DNA from: Helicobacteraceae bacterium
GTDB lineage: Bacteria; Campylobacterota; Campylobacteria; Campylobacterales; SZUA-545
DNA: 8,520 nt
Assembly: GCA_031282285.1 (NCBI GenBank)
Contig: JAITEA010000047.1
Span: 1 to 8,520 of the forward strand
Reading direction: 5' to 3'
In this document: positions 1 to 6,398 of the stretch, in pieces
How positions within the stretch are numbered: the stretch's first letter is position 1
How the letters are laid out: each line of letters begins with the position of its first letter
Notes under the pieces: model-generated
Seen by the model: only the letters and a program-made list of their open reading frames with translations
Databases searched by the model: none
Told to the model about the DNA's origin: nothing
Translations under genes and position numbers: made by a program

Positions 1-1271
1 ACGATCAGCCTCTCGATCTCCTTTTTGTCCTCGTCGCTTACGCCCCACTGAAACCACTCGTAAGGATCGCGCCCGCCCACGCCAAGCAGATCGTCTATCA
101 GCTTCAGATTGCCGCCAAACGCCGCTTTCGCGGCTTTGTCCTTGGGGCTTTTGTCCAGCGCGTCGTTTGATTGCGCTATCATCTCGTCGATCGCCGCCAG
201 CGCTTTGGAGATATTCAGATCGTCGCACATCGCCGCGATCAGCTCCTCCTCGAAAGCCCTCTCCGGCTTGCCAAAGGCGATATCGACGCGCTTTTTGAGG
301 CGGTAGATGCGATCCAGCCGTTTCTTACTGGCGTTTAGATCGCCGTAGTTGTAGTTTAAGCCCGCACGGTAGTGCGCGCTCATCAGATAAAACCTCAGCG
401 CCTCGCCCTGAAAGAGGCTCAGCGCGTCCTTGACGAAAAAGCTGTTGTTGAGCGATTTGCTCATCTTGCGCCCGTCGATACGCACGAAGCCGTTGTGCAT
501 CCAGTATTTCGCCAGCGCGTTGTCGTAGCCGCATTTGGTCTGCGTCGCCTCGTTTTCGTGGTGCGGGAAAAACAGATCGCTCCCGCCGCCGTGAATGTCG
601 CAGGCGTATTGCGCGCCTTGCCTGAACAGATGGGTTTGCGCCATCGCCGAGCATTCCAGATGCCACCCGGGTCGCCCTCTGCCAAAGGGCGAGTCGTAGC
701 CCACGCCCTCTTTAGCCGCCTTCCACAGCGCGAAATCCCTATCGCCGCGCTTTTGCTCCGTAGCAACCCGCGTCTGCGTATCCTCCTGCGTTTCGCCGGA
801 GAGCGAGCCGTATTGCGGATATTTGGCGACCTCGAAATAGATATCGCCGTTTGGCGTCTGATACGCCGCGCCGCGCTTCAGCAGGCGATCGACAAGATCG
901 ATCATCTGCGGTATATGCTCCGTAGCCTTCGGCTCAATAGAGGGGTTCGGTATGCCAAGCGCGCTTAAATCCTCTCTGTAGCGCTCGGCGTAAAAACTCG
1001 CGATCTCCTCCAGCGATTTGCCCGTTTGCGCCATCTTGTTCAGGATTTTGTCGTCGATATCGGTGATATTGCGCGCGAAAGTTACCTTGTAGCCGATCGC
1101 CGTCAGAACGCGCCGCAATAGATCGAAGCTGATGGCGCTTCTGGCGTGCCCCAAATGCGCGTCGTCGTAAACGGTAGGTCCGCACACATAGATGCGCGCC
1201 TCGTTTTCAAACTCGGGCGCGAACTCGACCTTGTTTCGTAAATGCGAGTCAAATAAATAGAACCGATTCAC
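1..1271 (-). CDS. cysS: Cysteinyl-tRNA synthetase (C-terminus cut off by window edge)
   Basis: Class I aminoacyl-tRNA synthetase charging tRNA-Cys in the cytoplasm. I translated the minus strand directly: 423 codons are present, about 40 short of the usual ~460, because the gene runs off position 1. The HIGH-type motif is HLGH at residues 39-42, just after the CGPTVYDDA block (Cys30). KMSKS lies at residues 269-273. The family zinc ligands are all visible: Cys30, Cys207 (in WHLECSAM) and His237/Glu241 (in HHENE). The start is GTG at 1271; no ATG lies close upstream of the conserved N-terminus in this frame. The GTG shares four bases with the murJ stop (GTGA), so translation is probably coupled and the two form an operon. 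Identity is secure; only the exact start has slight doubt. Confidence 0.96.
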   Translation of the reverse strand, partial: MNRFYLFDSHLRNKVEFAPEFENEARIYVCGPTVYDDAHLGHARSAISFDLLRRVLTAIGYKVTFARNITDIDDKILNKMAQTGKSLEEIASFYAERYREDLSALGIPNPSIEPKATEHIPQMIDLVDRLLKRGAAYQTPNGDIYFEVAKYPQYGSLSGETQEDTQTRVATEQKRGDRDFALWKAAKEGVGYDSPFGRGRPGWHLECSAMAQTHLFRQGAQYACDIHGGGSDLFFPHHENEATQTKCGYDNALAKYWMHNGFVRIDGRKMSKSLNNSFFVKDALSLFQGEALRFYLMSAHYRAGLNYNYGDLNASKKRLDRIYRLKKRVDIAFGKPERAFEEELIAAMCDDLNISKALAAIDEMIAQSNDALDKSPKDKAAKAAFGGNLKLIDDLLGVGGRDPYEWFQWGVSDEDKKEIERLI

Positions 1272-2668
1272 CCAAAAAACCCTCGATAATCTACCGCCAG
1301 TTTAAAGCCCTCGATCGCCAGCGCCTCCAGCGCGAGCGCGGCGAACAGAGCTAGCGCCATTTTTGCGCGGATCATACCCAAAACCCTCTGCCAACCAAAG
1401 GAACGAGCGTTCAAAAACAGCAGTATAAGCCCCGCCAAAGAGCCTGACAGAGCCAGCCCGTAAATGCCCATAGGCGCGATTAGCGCCAGCGAAAAGAGCG
1501 CGTTGAAGCCAAGCGAGATCGCGCTGTTTTTCGCCGCCAGCGACTGCTGATGATTGGAGTACAGCCACAGCGCGAACAGCCGCGACAAACCAAACGGTAC
1601 CAGCCCTATCATATAAAACGCCAGCGCTCCTGCCGATACGATCGTATCCTGCCTCGTAAACTCGCCGCGCTCGAACAGCAGCCAGACTACGCCGTCGCTA
1701 AGCGCCGCGCCGCCCAGCGCGCTCAACGAGAGCAAAAACAGCAATAGCCAGAAGTTCTTTGTCAGCAGCGCGATCGAGCCGGATTGATCGCCTCGCTTGA
1801 TCGCTTTGGCGATCGCCGGAAACAGCGCCATCGAAGCGGCGATCGCAAACAGCGCCAGCGGCAGTTGAAAGACGCGGTTGGCGTAGTAGAGGTAGCTTAT
1901 GCTGCCCGCGGCGAAAAGCGACGCTAAAAGCGTGTCCAAAAACGCGGCGATATGCACCGCCGAACCGCTGAAAACTACGGGAAAGAAGGCTTTGTAGAAG
2001 CGGTTGGTATCCGCTTGCGTATCGCGCTTTTTTTTGAAGCCGCCAAAGAGCATAGCGCCAAGCCGTTTGCCTCTGAGCGCGGCGATATGCAGCAGCAACT
2101 GAAGCGCCCCGCCGATCAGTACGCCGAAGGTCAGATACCAGACGATCGTATCTTTGCCTTCGTTGCGCGCGCAGAGCAGCGCCGCGATCATCGCGATATT
2201 TAGCAGCGCGGTCGAGAACGCGGGCGCGGCGAAACTTTTGCGGTAATGCAGCAAAGCCGTCAAGAACGAAAACAAAAACACAAAATCCAGATACCAGAAG
2301 GCGGCGGCGACATAGGGCGCGGCAATCTTAACCGTCGCCTCGTCAAAACCCCACGCGATCACGGCGGTCAGCGGCTCGCTAAAGATTGCAGCCAGCGCGG
2401 AAAGCGCCAAAACCGCCGCGAAAAGCCGCAAGAAAATATGAACGCTAAAGGCGCCTTTGTATCTGGCGGCGGCGAACGAGGGCAGAAACGCCTGCGTGAA
2501 AGCGCCTTCGGCGAAAACGCTTCTGAAAAGGTTTGGCAGCTTGAACGCCACAAAAAATATATCCGAGTAAATATTAGCGCCCAAAATTGAAGCTGTGGTA
2601 AAATCACGGGCAAAACCGGCTACGCGGGAGACTAAAATGCCCGTTGAGTTTGTGAGTATGCCTTTCAA
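1268..2668 (-). CDS. murJ: Lipid II flippase MurJ (MviN), TTG start
   Basis: Integral membrane flippase of the MOP superfamily that moves lipid II across the inner membrane for peptidoglycan synthesis. From the TTG at 2668 the protein is 466 aa, the normal family length (14 membrane segments expected; the translation is a run of long hydrophobic stretches). The conserved N-terminal block starts at once (TNSTGILVSR), with Arg15, Arg21, Asp36, Arg49 and Glu54 matching E. coli Arg18, Arg24, Asp39, Arg52 and Glu57 at a constant offset. An in-frame ATG at 2821 would give 517 aa, but the extra 51 residues are not MurJ-like, cross the likely promoter and run into the divergent gene. The TTG is preceded by AAAAAGGG at a suitable distance. 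The stop overlaps the cysS GTG. Identity is firm; the start is inferred. Confidence 0.93.
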   Translation of the reverse strand: MKGILTNSTGILVSRVAGFARDFTTASILGANIYSDIFFVAFKLPNLFRSVFAEGAFTQAFLPSFAAARYKGAFSVHIFLRLFAAVLALSALAAIFSEPLTAVIAWGFDEATVKIAAPYVAAAFWYLDFVFLFSFLTALLHYRKSFAAPAFSTALLNIAMIAALLCARNEGKDTIVWYLTFGVLIGGALQLLLHIAALRGKRLGAMLFGGFKKKRDTQADTNRFYKAFFPVVFSGSAVHIAAFLDTLLASLFAAGSISYLYYANRVFQLPLALFAIAASMALFPAIAKAIKRGDQSGSIALLTKNFWLLLFLLSLSALGGAALSDGVVWLLFERGEFTRQDTIVSAGALAFYMIGLVPFGLSRLFALWLYSNHQQSLAAKNSAISLGFNALFSLALIAPMGIYGLALSGSLAGLILLFLNARSFGWQRVLGMIRAKMALALFAALALEALAIEGFKLAVDYRGFFG

Positions 2669-2687
2669 TTCAGCGCCCTTTTTGGCG

Positions 2688-2696
2688 ATTGTAGCA
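2688..2696 (-). promoter_or_regulatory. Extended -10 element for murJ-cysS
   Basis: On the minus strand the sequence reads TGCTACAAT, an extended -10 (TGn plus TACAAT). The predicted transcription start, about 7 bases on (near 2681), leaves a short leader containing AAAAAGGG ahead of the TTG at 2668. No strong -35 is seen, which is usual for sigma-70 promoters in Campylobacterota. This supports the TTG start over the upstream ATG. Confidence 0.5.
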
Positions 2697-2703
2697 AGGC
2701 TTG

Positions 2704-2718
2704 TATAAATAAAGGCGG
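2704..2718 (+). promoter_or_regulatory. Possible -10 and Shine-Dalgarno before the FapA-family gene
   Basis: TATAAA at 2704-2709 is a good -10 by sequence, with a weak -35 (TTTGGC, 2681-2686) 17 bases upstream. AAAGGCGG at 2711-2718 could be the ribosome binding site for the ATG at 2721. The two are awkward together: transcription from this -10 would begin inside the Shine-Dalgarno. Either the promoter lies further upstream, the mRNA is nearly leaderless, or a later start codon is used. Confidence 0.3.
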
Positions 2719-2720
2719 TT

Positions 2721-4646
2721 ATGGATTTGTCCGATAGCGCGAACTTAACCGATAAAAGACCAAGCGAGATCGGCGCTATGCAGCCGCGGGCGCTTGGCTC
2801 CACGATGATGGAGACGGACAATATACCCGCGGCGCTGAAAGAGTTCGCGGCGCGCTACAGCCTGAAAAGCTCGCAGATCGACTTCCAAATCCAGAATACC
2901 AAAACCATCGTCAAGTTTCCAGAGTCCAGCTCGCCGGAGGAGCTGACGCCGGCGATGATCAGCAGGCTCAGCGAGCCGGAGACGCTGATCGACGCCGGTT
3001 TCGCGATCAAGCAGATTCATATCGCCTCGTTCTCCCCAATGCCGCCGCAGCGGGATAAACAGCTTATCCTCGAGGTCGCCGCCAACGCCGCCAGAACCAA
3101 GGCGGTCGCGACGATACTGCCCGCGAGCGATATACGGGCGTTTTCCACGCTTAGGGAGTATCTGGTCGATGAGTTGAACAAGCTCAAATTGCGCTACGGT
3201 ATGATCGTCGGTTTGCGCGAGGGCGCGATGCAGAGCGACATAACGGTGCTGGTCAATAAAATCCGCATTCACGATCGCGTCCCCGAGCCGTTTAAGATTA
3301 CGCTGTGCGACTGGGTGGCGCCCGCGCCCACGATCAACGCCAATCTGATCTTGCGCTTCAAAGAAAAAACCGCGCAGGCGCCCAAAGAGAGCGATCGCAT
3401 AGATTACGCCGATCGCGGTTTCGTTCAGTCGGTGGAGTCGGGCGAGCTGATCGCGGAGTATCTCAAGCCCAGAGACGGAACGGCGGGGCGCGATTTTCGC
3501 GGTCTGTATATCCCGATCGCCAAAGCCAAGCGGGAGTTCCCGCCGATAGCCGACGCCGACGAAACGAGTATCGAAACGCAAGAGGACGAGCGATCGGTTC
3601 GCTATTACGCCAAACGCAACGGCTATGTCGTATATAAGCGTTTTGGCGGCGGCAGCCTCTCCATCGGCGATACGATCGAAGTCGAGAGCGTGGATTTCAA
3701 GACGACGGGCAACATTCAGGCGGGGCTGGATCGCGAGATAAAAATCCGCATCGAGGGCGACGACGCCTCGGAAGATCACATCGGTCCCAACACCAAGATC
3801 GAAGCCAGCGAGATCACGCTTTCCGGTAGCGTAGCCAACGGCGCGCAGGTCAAAGCGATCAAGATCGGCGTGGCGGGGCAGACGCACAGCACAAGTACCA
3901 TCAGCGCCGAGATCGCCCAGATCGGCGTGCATAAGGGTATGCTGGAAGCCAAAAAGGTCAAGATCGACCGCCTCGAACACGGGCGGGTGAGCGCGGAGGA
4001 GGTGGAGATCGACCTCGCGATCGGCGGTATGATCTGGGCGCGCAGGATTACGATCGGCGTTTTGAGATCGCACGCGACGCTGATCGCCAGCGAGCGCATC
4101 GAGATCAAGCGGCTGATTGGCGGCGAAAATCATATCTACATCGAAGCCGCCGCCAGCGCGGCGGATCGCAAGCGGCTGGAGGCGTTGCTGATCGAGAGCA
4201 AAGCCTGCGAGCGCGACGCCAACGCCTCGTTTCGCAGGTACGACAAAAAACGCGCGATGCTCTCTCGCAACCGAGCGCAATTTGATCAGCTTCGCGAGCG
4301 GGTGGAAAGCGACAGGCTGCTGGGCAAACCGCCGCACGCGGTGTTTGTCGAGCGCTACAATCAGTATGTCGGGGAGATCAAAAACGCGCGGACGCTCAAA
4401 GAGGAGTGGGAGATCGCGCACAACAAACTAGAGGCGTTGCGCGACGAGATCAGCGTTATCCAAAACCGCGTGCTCAACGCCGTAATCGTCAATAGGGATA
4501 TATGGCGCAACTACAACGAAATCCGCTTCCGCCTGCTCAGCCCGCCCAAGGAGCTGCTTTTTGTTCCCAAGGAAAACAGCAGGGCGAGCGAGATTCGTCT
4601 GGAGATTAGCGGCGTGGAAGATTACGCGATCAAGGCGATCGAGTGA
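2721..4646 (+). CDS. FapA/DUF342-family beta-solenoid protein
   Basis: A 641-aa soluble protein with no signal peptide or membrane segment. Residues ~30-260 form a divergent FapA-type N-terminal region ending in DGTAGRDFRG (252-261), the family's typical turn before the solenoid. Residues ~300-475 carry repeating short strands (NGYVVYKR, GNIQAG, ASEITLSGSV, AKKVKIDR, SERIEIKR) typical of the DUF342 right-handed beta-solenoid. Residues ~478-580 are charged and helical, probably coiled coil. FapA in Vibrio affects flagellar assembly and polar protein placement; the role of the Campylobacterota homologues is, to my knowledge, not settled, and no function is claimed. It sits divergently from murJ and 67 bp before ruvA, as in Helicobacter. 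The start at 2721 has a possible Shine-Dalgarno; Met20 (2778) and the Met29/30 pair (2805-2810) are alternatives because the first ~30 residues are not recognisably conserved. Confidence 0.85.
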   Translation: MDLSDSANLTDKRPSEIGAMQPRALGSTMMETDNIPAALKEFAARYSLKSSQIDFQIQNTKTIVKFPESSSPEELTPAMISRLSEPETLIDAGFAIKQIHIASFSPMPPQRDKQLILEVAANAARTKAVATILPASDIRAFSTLREYLVDELNKLKLRYGMIVGLREGAMQSDITVLVNKIRIHDRVPEPFKITLCDWVAPAPTINANLILRFKEKTAQAPKESDRIDYADRGFVQSVESGELIAEYLKPRDGTAGRDFRGLYIPIAKAKREFPPIADADETSIETQEDERSVRYYAKRNGYVVYKRFGGGSLSIGDTIEVESVDFKTTGNIQAGLDREIKIRIEGDDASEDHIGPNTKIEASEITLSGSVANGAQVKAIKIGVAGQTHSTSTISAEIAQIGVHKGMLEAKKVKIDRLEHGRVSAEEVEIDLAIGGMIWARRITIGVLRSHATLIASERIEIKRLIGGENHIYIEAAASAADRKRLEALLIESKACERDANASFRRYDKKRAMLSRNRAQFDQLRERVESDRLLGKPPHAVFVERYNQYVGEIKNARTLKEEWEIAHNKLEALRDEISVIQNRVLNAVIVNRDIWRNYNEIRFRLLSPPKELLFVPKENSRASEIRLEISGVEDYAIKAIE

Positions 4647-4713
4647 TCGCGGCGAAAAATTATCGCGGCTGCGGCTGCGATTGCGCGATCCAAATTGTCG
4701 TCGAGGCGATTAA

Positions 4714-5271
4714 ATGATCGCGGCGATCGAGGGCGAAATCGTCGTCAAAGAGCCAAATTACTGCGATATTATGACCGCTTCGGGCGTGGCGTATCGGCTG
4801 TTTATCTCGCTGAATACCTACGCGGCGCTCGATAAACCGCGCGTTCGCCTGCTGACTTCGCTGATTTTGCGCGAGGACTCTATGACGCTATACGGCTTTA
4901 CGAGCGAAGCCGAGCGCGGTTTGTTCGAGGCGCTGATCAAAGTTAGCGGCGTGGGACCAAAAAGCGCGATGGCGATCCTATCGACCTTCACGCCCGCGCA
5001 GTTTGCCGAAGCGATCGCAAACGGCGACGAACGGCTTTTGACGAGAGCCCCGGGCGTGGGCAAAAAGAGCGCGGGGCTGATTATTTTGCAGCTTGGCGGC
5101 GCGCTGGATAAGATTCGCGCAAGCGGCGACAGCGCGTCGTTCAAGGCGGCGCAGGCGCTGGAAACGCTCGGATTTAACTCGCGCGAGATCGCGCAGGCGC
5201 TGGCAAAATGCGTCTCCGGCGATGTGCCCACGCTTGTCAAAGAGGCGCTTAAACTCCTCAAAAAACCCTAA
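4714..5271 (+). CDS. ruvA: Holliday junction branch migration protein RuvA
   Basis: DNA-binding subunit of the RuvAB complex: tetramers hold four-way junctions while the RuvB ATPase drives branch migration. The product is 185 aa, close to the ~183 aa of Campylobacter and Helicobacter RuvA and shorter than E. coli (203). Residues 1-~63 are the OB-fold domain (MIAAIEGEIV start, ILREDSMTLYGF). Two helix-hairpin-helix motifs follow, around VSGVGPKSA (77-85) and APGVGKKSA (112-120). The C-terminal three-helix domain that contacts RuvB spans ~142-185 (KAAQALETLGF onward). GAGG 8 bases before the ATG is a usable Shine-Dalgarno. It lies 67 bp after the FapA-family gene in the same direction and is probably read through from it. 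No intrinsic terminator with a T-run follows; the repeat mosaic begins right after the stop. Confidence 0.96.
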   Translation: MIAAIEGEIVVKEPNYCDIMTASGVAYRLFISLNTYAALDKPRVRLLTSLILREDSMTLYGFTSEAERGLFEALIKVSGVGPKSAMAILSTFTPAQFAEAIANGDERLLTRAPGVGKKSAGLIILQLGGALDKIRASGDSASFKAAQALETLGFNSREIAQALAKCVSGDVPTLVKEALKLLKKP

Positions 5272-5293
5272 CCCTCTTTCAATCGCCCCCCCT

Positions 5294-5311
5294 CCCCCAT
5301 GACAAGGGGGG
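5294..5311. repeat. C-tract/G-tract hairpin, copy 1
   Basis: CCCCC (5294-5298), a seven-base loop ATGACAA and GGGGGG (5306-5311), a variant of the TGATAA-loop family. It is the first strong hairpin after the ruvA stop and might act as a transcription terminator, but what follows is TTCCCCCTTT rather than a T-run, so I do not call one. Confidence 0.6.
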
Positions 5312-5330
5312 TTCCCCCTTTCTACTTATC

Positions 5331-5351
5331 GCGAGCGTCGCTCCGCCCCGC
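5331..5351 (-). repeat. 21-bp inverted repeat, left copy
   Basis: The reverse complement of this stretch matches 5716-5736 at 19 of 21 positions; the core GCGACGCTCGC is identical. The same 11-base core occurs again at 6080-6090. Confidence 0.6.
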
Positions 5352-5368
5352 TTCCTTCGCGATTCCTC

Positions 5369-5405
5369 GCTCCCTTCGGGAGCTTCGGGCGGAGGCTTCG
5401 CCTCC
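5369..5405. repeat. Two tandem GC-rich hairpins with TTC loops
   Basis: GCTCCC-TTC-GGGAGC (5369-5383) and GGAGGC-TTC-GCCTCC (5391-5405) each form a perfect 6-bp stem around TTC, with only seven bases between them. The stem sequences differ but the architecture is the same, which suggests selection for or mobility of the fold. No T-run follows either one. Confidence 0.6.
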
Positions 5406-5415
5406 TATCGCTTCG

Positions 5416-5430
5416 CCCCCCGATAAGGGG
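5416..5430. repeat. C-tract/G-tract hairpin, copy 2 (degenerate)
   Basis: CCCCCC, then GATAA, then only GGGG: a shortened copy of the family lying just after the tandem TTC-loop hairpins. Confidence 0.5.
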
Positions 5431-5449
5431 ATTCCGTCACTCTCTCCCT

Positions 5450-5478
5450 CCCCCCTGATAAGGGGGGATTGAGGGGGG
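5450..5478. repeat. C-tract/G-tract hairpin, copy 3 (full form)
   Basis: CCCCCC (5450-5455), TGATAA loop, GGGGGG (5462-5467), then ATTGA and a second GGGGGG (5473-5478) followed by TTT. The single C-run can pair with either G-run. Confidence 0.75.
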
Positions 5479-5541
5479 TTTCTCTCCCCCATACCGCTAG
5501 CGCCGCTTTGCGCCTGTCCCTATGCGAGCGCCGCACCGCTT

Positions 5542-5595
5542 CCTTCCCCCTGATGAGGGGGGTTTGCAGAAGGCGAAAATCCATATCTTGAAACT
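5542..5595 (+). repeat. Long repeat with C/G hairpin, copy 4 (forward)
   Basis: CCCCC-TGATGA-GGGGGG (5546-5562) continues into TTTGCAGAAGGCG, AAATCCAT and CTTG. The same extended sequence lies inverted at 6171-6235. This copy lacks a 12-base segment found there between two G-runs. Confidence 0.75.
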
Positions 5596-5624
5596 TTCGC
5601 ATCACAATCAACTCACGCAACCTT

Positions 5625-5652
5625 CCCCCCCTGATAAGGGGGGCAAGGGGGG
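5625..5652. repeat. C-tract/G-tract hairpin, copy 5 (full form)
   Basis: Seven C, TGATAA, GGGGGG (5638-5643), CAA, then a second GGGGGG (5647-5652) and TTT. It has the same double G-run layout as copy 3. Confidence 0.75.
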
Positions 5653-5672
5653 TTTCAAATCCTTCTTTTTGG

Positions 5673-5692
5673 ATACCCGCTTTCGCGGGTAT
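5673..5692. repeat. 20-bp palindrome, ATACCC/GGGTAT arms
   Basis: ATACCC, eight bases GCTTTCGC, GGGTAT: a perfect hairpin framed by GG before and GACGAG after. The copy at 6267-6286 has the same framing and layout with arms ATTCCC/GGGAAT. Confidence 0.7.
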
Positions 5693-5715
5693 GACGAGAG
5701 AAGGGAGAAAAACGC

Positions 5716-5736
5716 GCGGGGCAAAGCGACGCTCGC
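5716..5736 (+). repeat. 21-bp inverted repeat, right copy
   Basis: Partner of 5331-5351 in opposite orientation, 19 of 21 positions matching. Together the two enclose a ~400-bp block holding the tandem TTC hairpins and copies 2-5 of the C/G hairpin. Confidence 0.6.
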
Positions 5737-5760
5737 ATAGGAAGACGCGCTCGCCTTATG

Positions 5761-5818
5761 CGTCATTCCCGCGGTTCGCGTCTGCCTCTCGTCAATTTCC
5801 GCGCAGGCGAGTATCCAT
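5761..5818 (-). repeat. Degenerate inverted copies of the 20-bp palindrome
   Basis: CGTCATTCCCGCGG (5761-5774) looks like a half copy. At 5795-5814 ATTTCC, GCGCAGGC, GAGTAT is a decayed full copy; its eight-base centre is the exact reverse complement of the centre at 6273-6280, and the flanks CGTCA and CCAT match the inverted framing. The arms no longer pair perfectly. Confidence 0.55.
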
Positions 5819-5921
5819 CTCTAAAACGCGACTAAGCGCGAAAACAATCGAATGACATTCTCTTTCCGCGCCTTGAGCCGCCCTTTTAGATCGCGTATTG
5901 AGCGTCTAGCGCAACGAAGGG

Positions 5922-5966
5922 GTATCCCCGTTAGCGAGCGTAGCGAAGCGTTAAACAGGGGAATAG
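5922..5966. repeat. Imperfect palindrome CCCCGTTAGCG / CGTTAAACAGGGG
   Basis: A loose inverted repeat: TATCCCC and GTTAGCG on the left face CGTTAAACAGGGGAATA on the right, around AGCGTAGCGAAG. Bulges are needed, so the structure is only suggestive. Confidence 0.3.
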
Positions 5967-6036
5967 TCGCGTTTGCGTGTAATCGCGAGATAAAAGGATT
6001 AAAGGCTCAAAGCGCGCGGTTTCTTTATCATGCTAA

Positions 6037-6130
6037 CTTTCTTGCCCCAAAACGAGCGAGCGGCGAAGCGGCGCGGAACGCGACGCTCGCGTATTTGGGG
6101 ACCCCAATGGCGGCAAAGAAAGCAAGAAAG
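6037..6130. repeat. Nested ~94-bp imperfect inverted repeat
   Basis: Three nested arm pairs are visible: CTTTCTTGC (6037-6045) with GCAAGAAAG (6122-6130); CCCCAAA (6045-6051) with TTTGGGG (6094-6100); CGAGCG (6053-6058) with CGCTCG (6084-6089). The right side has an extra ~20 bases between the outer and middle arms. The layout resembles a small non-autonomous element or a decayed terminal inverted repeat, but no transposase or target duplication is seen. Confidence 0.4.
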
Positions 6131-6170
6131 AGAAAAAGAGAGAAGCGAGGCTTGATCGGAAGGAGAAGGT

Positions 6171-6235
6171 TTTGCAAGATGGATTTGCGCCTTCTGCAAA
6201 CCCCCCTTTAGTCCCCCCTTATCAGGGGGGAAGCG
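6171..6235 (-). repeat. Long repeat with C/G hairpin, copy 6 (inverted)
   Basis: Read on the minus strand: CGCTT, CCCCCC, TGATAA, GGGGGG, ACTAAA, GGGGGG, TTTGCAGAAGGCG, AAATCCAT, CTTG. It matches 5542-5595 with a 12-base insertion and a few substitutions. On the plus strand the hairpin is at 6213-6230 and the second C-run at 6201-6206. Confidence 0.75.
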
Positions 6236-6266
6236 GAGCGAGAGCGGCGGTCGCGCATGGAGATGG

Positions 6267-6286
6267 ATTCCCGCCTGCGCGGGAAT
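6267..6286. repeat. 20-bp dRS3-like palindrome ATTCCC-N8-GGGAAT
   Basis: ATTCCC, GCCTGCGC, GGGAAT, framed by GG before and GACGAG after. The arms-and-spacer layout is that of the neisserial dRS3 repeat (ATTCCC, eight variable bases, GGGAAT), and similar palindromes are scattered in many proteobacterial genomes. Common descent with dRS3 is not implied. Confidence 0.7.
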
Positions 6287-6398
6287 GACGAGAATGCGCC
6301 TTCCTCCGCGCCTTGCGCTCCTGCGGAGCGGACGCGAACCGTGGGAATGAGGGGAGGGGGGGCGGGAGGGCGAATCGCGGGAGCGAAGGGGCGCGGGA

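Larger units (their letters stand above)
5272..6398. other. Gene-free repeat mosaic between ruvA and selD
   Basis: About 1.1 kb with no credible gene. The open frames here have no family resemblance, no ribosome binding sites worth the name, and consist largely of repeat sequence read as protein. The stretch is made of at least four kinds of short repeat, listed separately: C-tract/TGATAA/G-tract hairpins, 20-bp palindromes with arms ATTCCC/GGGAAT, GC-rich hairpins with a TTC loop, and longer inverted copies. ruvA and selD converge on it, so both transcripts probably end in or at the edges of this region. Composition is strongly strand-biased in places (C-runs and G-runs of 5-7, and a purine-rich stretch at about 6114-6170). 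Confidence 0.8.

Noticed and set aside
2669..2821. N-terminal extension of MurJ from ATG 2821
   Set aside because: The extra 51 residues do not resemble MurJ, cover a good promoter, and overlap the divergent FapA-family gene; the TTG at 2668 gives the normal family length.
2745..4421. 558-codon open frame antisense to the FapA-family gene
   Set aside because: Long antisense frames are common in GC-rich DNA. The translation is rich in Arg, Asp and Leu, lacks family motifs, and the sense strand has clear DUF342 features.
5294..5321. Intrinsic terminator after ruvA
   Set aside because: The hairpin is followed by TTCCCCC rather than a run of T; termination here is possible but not supported by the sequence.
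5852..6211. 119-aa open frame inside the repeat mosaic
   Set aside because: It reads through the palindromes, the nested inverted repeat and the inverted copy of the C/G repeat; it has no Shine-Dalgarno and the protein is low-complexity Arg/Lys/Ala.
5294..6230. CRISPR array
   Set aside because: The repeated C6-TGATAA-G6 units are irregularly spaced, occur in both orientations, and carry no uniform spacers.
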